DNA from: Entophlyctis helioformis
Lineage: Eukaryota; Chytridiomycota; Chytridiomycetes; Chytridiales; Chytriomycetaceae
Assembly (NCBI GenBank): GCA_025526915.1
Contig: JAHLKH010000079.1
Location: 51,668 to 115,667 of the forward strand
Length of the DNA: 64,000 bases
Direction: 5' to 3'
The position numbers and the translations under genes were made by a program. Of this stretch, positions 58,343 through 64,000 are shown piece by piece. The notes beneath the pieces are model-generated. The model ran no database searches and was not told where the DNA came from. It worked only from the letters and a program-made list of their open reading frames with translations. Within the stretch, counting starts at the first letter, position 1. Every line of letters begins with the position of its first letter.

Positions 58343-60176
58343 CTACGGCCGACTCGCAGGCATCACCGACATGGGCGAGAATAACCGCAGCCGCATCTTG
58401 GACGCACGGAACGTCTCGAGCAGCTCGTCTGCGTACGCCTTGCGCGACGTCCACAGCCGCAGCTGCATCTCGATCGTCAAGCATGTCAGGCTTGTGCGGC
58501 TCTCCAGCCTGCGGAACAGCCGCTCAATCACGTCTCGCGGGATCACGGCGAAAAAGTCATAGTCCGATTCGTTCTGTCGCGAGATGCGGATCGTCAGCGA
58601 CTTCAGGCACGGGATGCTGCGCACGATCCCCTCCACCATTGCCGACAGGTCGCTCGCGTCCGGCTGCATGTAATGCAGCCCGAGCGTCTCCAAGTGGCGC
58701 ACTGCGTCAGCCGAGAGGTTGTCTGGATCTGCCATGAACGTCTGGATCGACGACGGCGTCGCATTCGGCCCTGCTGCTGCAAGAATGCTCGCCCCCGCAA
58801 GCCGCAGCGACACCTGCGGCACAAAGTACGACGGCAGGCTTATCCAAAAGTCGGGCGAGGCGACGTGCACAATGTGGAACGACTTGAGGTGCTTCAGCCG
58901 CTGCAGGATACGCGATGCATACACAATGTCGATCATCATGTTGAGCTCGAGCACTTGCAGATGCGTCAGTGCCAGAATTGCGTTTTTGAAAATGTCAACC
59001 CGCTGCACGAGGCGGCCCGAGCTGAAGATGACTTCCTTGAGATTCGGCAGGCTAACGAGTGTGGCAAATGCAGAGGCTTCGATGCCCCACGGCTCGCGTG
59101 GAAAGGGTCGGAAGAACTCGATGCGCACAAGCGACTTGATGTCTCCAATCGCTGCAAAGTCGCGCACGCTGATATGCCCATCCGTCTGGTTCAGCCATGT
59201 TGGGCAGTGTGAGTCCTTCATCTGCCAGCAGCCATAGCCAGAGCTTTGCGCATCCCTGAAAGGCTGCTGTCACCTTCATGTTAGGGATCTTGATCGATCT
59301 GGGCCGTGCGAGCAGTGCAATGGCCCGAACAAGGTCCGTGTCCCACGACCACAGCAGAAGCGCCTGCGCCTGCAGTAGTCCGACAAACGACGCCAGTGCT
59401 TCGCGGTCGACGCTGCGGCCGCATCTGCCCTGGATCTGCACTGAACCATGAATGACGCGCAGCGGAAGCACTCGGCCCTTGGGGCATCGGCGCAGAAGAT
59501 CGTCGAGATACATGATCAGCCGCTCTGGATGTTCAGTCAAAGCCCTTGCGTTGATGCGGATCGTTCTCTCGAGTCCCACAGCAAGCAGGTTGGTGTCGAT
59601 GCTTGTGGGACGCAGTGGCGTTGTTGTCTGTACTCTCAGTCGCGGCTGGTGGTGATAAAGCCCATTTGATGTGTTGGGCGGAATGGCTGCCGAACCTGTT
59701 GACAATGACGAGGAAGACGATGAGGCAGACTGCAGCGGCGAAACGAGTCCCGAGAAACCAACGGCGCTCTGACCGTGCATTGCCGTCGTGCTGTTGGCGT
59801 GCTGTCCTTGAAGTTGTCGCGCCACATCGCCGTCCACATCGGCGGCATCATCAGGCGGCGATCTAGGCAGCTGCAGGACGCCCGTGAGCGGAGACCGCGT
59901 CGGGCGTGGCGGCAGGCGAATGACCTGGAAGTTGGGCAGCGTGCGAATGGCTTCCGGCGGGTGAATGAGTGACGAGGGCAGGCATTCGTCGTCCCACTCG
60001 TCGCAGTTGATGTCGACGTTGACAAACATGGGCACCTTACGCGACGCCACGATGGCCTGGAAGCGGCGGCACACGAACGGCAGCACCTTGAAGACCAGCT
60101 TGGGCGAGTTGGTTGCCATGAAGATGCGCCAGATGGCTTCTGCGGGCATGTCGAGGAGCGCAGCCGGACCAGGCAT
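58343..60176 (-). CDS. F-box-like protein with a C-terminal LRR-like region
   Basis: Two exons, 60176-59274 and 59221-58343, separated by a 52-nt intron (the shortest confident one here), give 593 aa. The N-terminus LLDMPAEAIWRIFMATNSPK with VLPFVCRRFQAIVAS is F-box-like (Skp1-binding helices). A Ser-rich spacer follows. The C-terminal half contains irregular Leu-rich units, such as LVSLPNLKEVIFSSGRL, LTHLQVLELNMMIDI,  LKHLKSFHIVHVASP and SIPCLKSLTIRIS, as in fungal F-box/LRR proteins. Target unknown. Start at Met 60176 leaves only 52 bp to the divergent EMP24 start. Confidence 0.7.
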
Positions 60177-60228
60177 CTCTGTCGACACGTTTTCCAGTTT
60201 GGACTAAACGTTTTCCGCAATCTCGACA
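60177..60228. promoter_or_regulatory. 52-bp divergent start region, F-box-LRR / EMP24
   Basis: Only 52 bp lie between the two ATGs. Contains cgttttcc on the plus strand twice (60187-60194, 60209-60216). No TATA box. Shared or overlapping promoters are implied. Confidence 0.5.
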
Positions 60229-61375
60229 ATGGTCCAATTCAGAGGCATGTCAGCGTTGGCCGTGGCCGTCTTGGCGTTCCTGCTGAGCGTCGCCGTGGCG
60301 CCCACATCCGCAACCACCTTCAGCATGCAGCTGCCTCGCTACGGCTCCGAGTGCTTCTACGAGACGCTCAACAGAGGCGACCGTCTCGACATCTCGTACG
60401 AGGTCATGGGCGGCAGCGGCAGCGAGCTCGACATTGACTTTGTGGTGAGTGAGCCTGCTGGACCCTGCCGAGTGCTGCGTTTGCTGTTGCAGCAGGAGCT
60501 GTGTGGCCGGCTGTCTGCTGTGTGCCCGCCGGCCCGCTATGCGGAATGCAGACAAGAGACGCAGGCGTGGACAGTCTGTGCGAGCCGTCGTCTGCAGCTC
60601 TGGCAGTGCGTCAGTCTGCGTGAGCGTCTGCCCCCTCCCTCAGTGGCGTTCAGATCTTGCCACAGCCAGGAGCGCTTCCGCAGCCAAACAATCCACAGAT
60701 CGGCATGCCCCGGCGCCAACCAACACTGGCACCAACACTGGCACTGACTGATATCGCTCGCTTGGCCCGGCTTGCCTTTTGGCGGACAGATCAACAACCC
60801 AGACGGCTCGCCGCTGCATGTCGTCTCGCGCGAGCGTGATGCCCAGTTTGGCTTCAACTCGGTCGCCGATGGCCAGTACAAGATGTGCTTCAACAATCTG
60901 CGCTCTGGAGCCGAAAAGTTTGTTTCCTTTTCCATCACCGGGCCCGAGGACCACAAGCTTGTGCAAGCCAAGACTGCGACGACCGACGGTATGGCTTGTG
61001 GCTGTTTCTCATGGGCACGAGCGAGGACTGTGGACAGTCTGCCAGCTGACTGACGATCGCCGACAGACGACCAGCTTGAGATCTCGCGCGCCGTCCAGCT
61101 GCTTGCCGACAATGTGCGCTTCATGCGCGACGAGCAGGCGTACCTCATGCGCCGCCAGAAGCGCCACCGTGCTAGTAAGTTTGCCATCCTGATACTGCAA
61201 GCTCCGCTGGCACGCAGGCATGCTGACACGATGCCGATTGCATGCGACAGCTGCCGAATCGACCAACTTTAGAGTGTTCTGGTGGTCACTTGCCCAGACC
61301 GGCCTGCTGATCGCTGTCTGTGCCTTCCAAGTGATGTACCTGCGCCGTTTCTTCGAGACCCGTCGCGTTGTGTGA
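60229..61375 (+). CDS. EMP24: p24/EMP24 family cargo receptor
   Basis: Type I membrane protein of COPII/COPI vesicles cycling between ER and Golgi. Exons 60229-60444, 60790-60988, 61067-61174 and 61251-61375 join in phase to 215 aa. There is a signal peptide (MSALAVAVLAFLLSVAVA), and a GOLD domain starting ATTFSMQLPRYGSECFYETL with the disulfide cysteines. Then VINNPDGSPLHVVSRERDAQ, FGFNSVADGQYKMCFNN, a coiled-coil stalk (AVQLLADNVRFMRDEQAYLM), the TM segment VFWWSLAQTGLLIAVCAFQV and the tail YLRRFFETRRVV with FF and di-basic/VV sorting motifs typical of the p24-beta (Emp24/TMED2) class. Intron 1 (345 nt) is long for this window. Confidence 0.93.
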
Positions 61376-61559
61376 GCTCCTTGACCCAATCAATGAATGT
61401 CACGTGACCGTTGGCCAAAATTGTTTCAAACTGTTGTGCGTTTTGGGTTTCCGCACACACAACACAGTGAGGCTGGGCATGCACAAGAGACTCGAGACGC
61501 TGCTGGTGGCTGACACACGGCAACTGCCTGCACTGCGCTGAACAGAGCCCGACACAGCC

Positions 61560-62281
61560 ATGCCCCAGAACCGCTTCAACCAAAAGAGACGCAACTACGA
61601 GCGCGAGGGCCGCCGCCGTCGCCAGGTGACCAAGCATGTGCACAACATGGACGCCGCCTCGGTGGTCGAGGAGCGGAATTCGCACATTGGCTCGCTGGAG
61701 GACCGCATCAAGGAGGCCACCGAGCGGTCAGTGTCCCACAAGCTGCTCACCGGACCGTCGGCCAAGCTTGCGATCCTGGCTGCTGCCGAGGCGCAGGTGT
61801 CGACACAGGCGTCCAGCGCCAAGATGCTTGAGAAGACCAAGCGCAAGCTCGAGAACCGGATCAAGCTTGTGACGCACACTCGCCCAGGCCGTGTCACCAA
61901 GCACGGCGCTGCCCAGCTGCCTATCGAGATGGGCAAGAAGAAGGTCAAGAAGATGCTGCAGGCCGCCAAGCTGGTGAGTGGACGGCCGTCGCTGTGGGCT
62001 GCGAGTCTGCAAGCGGTGCGCTCAGCAGACTGCTGCACAACATTGCAGGCTGACACCATGGATGCCATCGCCAGAGCCTGATGCGCGAGCACAAGTCGGG
62101 TGCGTTTGTGGAGACGGACAACAAGGGCGAGGAGGACGAGGATGGTAGGCAATCCGTGTCTATATCTGGCCGTCTGGCCGTCTGGCCGGTCTGTGCTGTA
62201 TCGATGCGCATGTAGACTGACGCTCTTGCTGTTGCTGTTGCGCATGCTGCCTTGCTCCTGCTGCCAGCCATGTCCGAGTGA
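61560..62281 (+). CDS. Small basic protein, family not recognised
   Basis: Three exons, 61560-61973, 62075-62144 and 62268-62281, join in phase to 165 aa ending EEDEDAMSE. The N-terminus is very basic (MPQNRFNQKRRNYEREGRRR). The centre is helical (SSAKMLEKTKRKLENRIKLV), followed by PIEMGKKKVKKMLQAAKL, and the C-terminus is acidic. Size, charge layout and position just upstream of TSR1 suggest a nucleolar/ribosome-biogenesis protein, but I recognise no named family. The last exon contributes only four codons after a gtaggc...ctgccag intron. This is supported by phase (GAT G|CC) and an immediate stop. Confidence 0.65.
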
Positions 62282-62282
62282 A

Positions 62283-62316
62283 TTTTTTTTTTTTACTGTG
62301 TTTTTTTTTTTTTTTT
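62283..62316. repeat. Double poly-T tract (T12 and T16)
   Basis: Two long T runs (62283-62294 and 62301-62316), separated by actgtg, begin 2 nt after the small basic gene's stop and end 71 bp before the TSR1 ATG. They stand out in otherwise GC-rich DNA. Possible poly-dT promoter element of TSR1 or 3' end signal of the upstream gene. Confidence 0.85.
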
Positions 62317-62386
62317 GTTATTGGAGCGTGCACGGCGCTCGTACCACTCCACCTCGACAACAACAACACAGAAGCAGAAGCAGCAG

Positions 62387-64000
62387 ATGGGCACCGAGGG
62401 CGGATTCTCGCATCGGTCGACGCTCAAGCAGTCCAACAAGCCTTTCAAGTCACGCCACTCGTCCAAGGGTGCGCAGAAGGCTGCCAACAAGGGTTCGTTT
62501 GGGCTGCCTGCTCTGCTGCACGACTAGCTGGCAAGACTGACAACGGGCTGACATCCATGAATTGAATGGCTGGCAGGCAAGACTGAGCATGCCCGCTCGG
62601 TCAAGTCCAAAACCGCTGCTGCAGGCCACAAGGCCGACAGACGCAACGCCGCCCGCATGGAGCAGCGCAAGAAGCAGCAGGACGTTGTCGCCAACGCCCG
62701 CCTCTTCCAGGGCATGCACGCCACACCAAAGATTGTCGTATGTCGAGCTTCCATGCACGAGTGCCAACAGAGGCATGGATTCGCTGACGGACTGACGGCG
62801 ATCGTTGTGCTGGCAGGCTGTCATTCCGCTGTGTGAGGACGTCGACACTCGCTCGGCCGTCCAATCGCTCTTTGCCTCCATCGGCGAAGTGTACTCCGAG
62901 TCCGGCGGTGCCGCTCTGCTTGCGTACGTGTCCCGCGTGCTCCAGCCATCACGGCTTCCCGCCCGTGGATCACCTTTCTAACGCTTGCCTCGACTGCCCG
63001 CATTGCGCCACATACCAGCGTCGAGCGGTTCAAGCAGCGCATCCAGTTTGTGCCGGTTGGCCGCCACCTTCTCGAGATTCTTGATGCACTCAAGGTGGCC
63101 GATCTCGTCATCTTCCTCCTCTCGGCCAACGTCGAGGTTGACGAGTTTGGCGAGAAGACCATGACCACGATCAGATCGCAGGGCGTGCCTGGTGTCATGT
63201 GCATGGCCCAGTTCCTCGACGCCCACCCGCAGAAGCGCCAGCTCGAGATCCGCAAGTCGCTCGGCTCGTACATGTCCCACCATTTCCCTGGCGACCACCG
63301 GCTGTTTGCTGCTGGCGACGCAAACGACTGTCTGTCGGCACTGCGCTACATCACGTCTGTGCGGCCAAAGCCGATTGTCTGGCGCGATCGTCACCCGTAC
63401 ATGGTCTCGGAGGGCATCGAGTTTGACGCCAATGAGGGCGACGAGGTGTGTGTTGACAATGCCGCGTATCCTGCATCCTTGATCGCGGCACTCGTTCTGA
63501 CGCTGGATCGGCTTGCTTGTAAATGTACAGGCCAAGGGCACTCTGCGCGTCACTGGGTTTGTCCGCGGCAGCAAGCTGAGCGCCAACAACCTGGTGCACA
63601 TTCCCAACTTTGGCGACTACCAGGTCAGCATGATCACCGCATCGCCCTCGAAGCAGCGCAGCAACGACATGGTCGATGTCGAGCCCGTGGTTCTGCAGCT
63701 CGCGGATCCCAACCGTCGCGAGGACCTTGTCTCTGAAAACGACCCCGACCCGATGGAGGGCGAGCAGACATGGCCAACCGAAGAGGAAATCGCCGAGGCT
63801 GACGGTGAGTGGGATGCACCAATCATCGCATGATTGACCAACTGGCCAACTGACCAACTGACCAACTGACCGAATATCTCGCAGAGCGTGTTCGCCGCCT
63901 TCGCGAGGCTGGTGATCTCGACATGGACGATTCCACTGGCCCATTCAAGTCCAAGCCGCAGGATAAGAAGCGCCGCGTTCCCAAGGGCACGTCGTCCGTA
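62387..64000 (+). CDS. TSR1: Ribosome biogenesis protein TSR1, 3' end missing
   Basis: Pre-40S assembly factor (GTPase-like fold related to Bms1). Exons 62387-62492, 62577-62737, 62817-62923, 63019-63445, 63531-63804 and 63885 to the window end join in phase. The N-terminus GFSHRSTLKQSNKPFKSRH matches yeast Tsr1. Central blocks include IQFVPVGRHLLEILDALKVA, DLVIFLLSANVEVDEFG, MAQFLDAHPQKRQLEIRKSL, GTLRVTGFVRGSKLSANNLV and the diagnostic DPDPMEGEQTWPTEEE. The sequence runs off the edge after RRVPKGTSSV, where the family reads 'KKVPKGTSSYQ'. About half of the protein is present. The degenerate P-loop region typical of Tsr1 gives no Walker A. The last intron carries a tandem CCAACTGA repeat. Confidence 0.94.
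63838..63871. repeat. CCAACTGA tandem repeat in TSR1 intron
   Basis: Four near-perfect copies of an 8-nt unit (ccaactga; the first is ccaactgg) just upstream of the acceptor region of the last visible TSR1 intron. Confidence 0.75.

Overview
This 64 kb window is nuclear DNA from a GC-rich eukaryote, most likely a fungus. Genes are closely packed and alternate strands often. Most are split by short GT-AG introns, commonly 52-150 nt. A chytrid-like early-diverging fungus is my best inference: fungal-style genes (Swi5/Ace2-type zinc fingers, Scp160/vigilin, Spt2, Emp24) sit beside genes kept in animals and flagellated fungi (muskelin, Jupiter/HN1-like, FAM50/XAP5, ABHD12), and there is an F-box/ankyrin gene built from repeated 'GHLxVxxWLH' units. 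The lineage is inferred, not proven. No rRNA, tRNA, CRISPR or transposon was recognised.

Layout. 1-1974: 3' part of an At4g15545-like coiled-coil gene. 2440-8678: mitochondrial and splicing block: COX4/COX5B (-) divergent from a TMEM223-like assembly factor (+), then FAM50/XAP5 (-) divergent from mitochondrial tyrosyl-tRNA synthetase (+). 9031-13617: two tandem C2H2 zinc-finger genes (-). 14671-17389: an arrestin-like/DM9 (DUF3421) fusion (+). 17495-18234: a Jupiter/HN1-like gene (-). 18470-28653: four consecutive alpha/beta-hydrolase genes: an HSL-type membrane hydrolase, two tandem polytopic class-3 (DAG-lipase-like) lipases, and an ABHD12-like hydrolase. 28759-35810: two tandem, apparently intronless cyclic-nucleotide-binding-like genes. 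36324-41716: a 1669-aa vigilin/Scp160. 42746-44755: Spt2. 44857-47072: F-box/ankyrin gene with a reading-frame break. 47433-49658: membrane-anchored P-loop ATPase. 49929-52223: polyglutamine protein. 52522-54301: duplicated DsbA/HCCA-isomerase-like protein with a C-terminal frame break. 54613-58084: muskelin. 58343-60176: F-box/LRR-like protein. 60229-61375: Emp24-type p24 protein. 61560-62281: small basic protein. 62387-64000: 5' part of TSR1.

How they may work together. The four lipid-hydrolase-like genes in about 10 kb could act in sequence (DAG to MAG to fatty acid, or lysophospholipid turnover), and the second DAG-lipase paralogue is divergent from the ABHD12-like gene. COX4 and TMEM223 share a 23-bp divergent intergenic region and both relate to complex IV. 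Other close divergent pairs are FAM50/YARS2 (57 bp) and F-box-LRR/EMP24 (52 bp).

Intron boundaries were chosen by eye from GT-AG (twice GC-AG) signals, phase and family similarity. Most models close in phase. The two zinc-finger genes and the ATPase first intron are the least certain.
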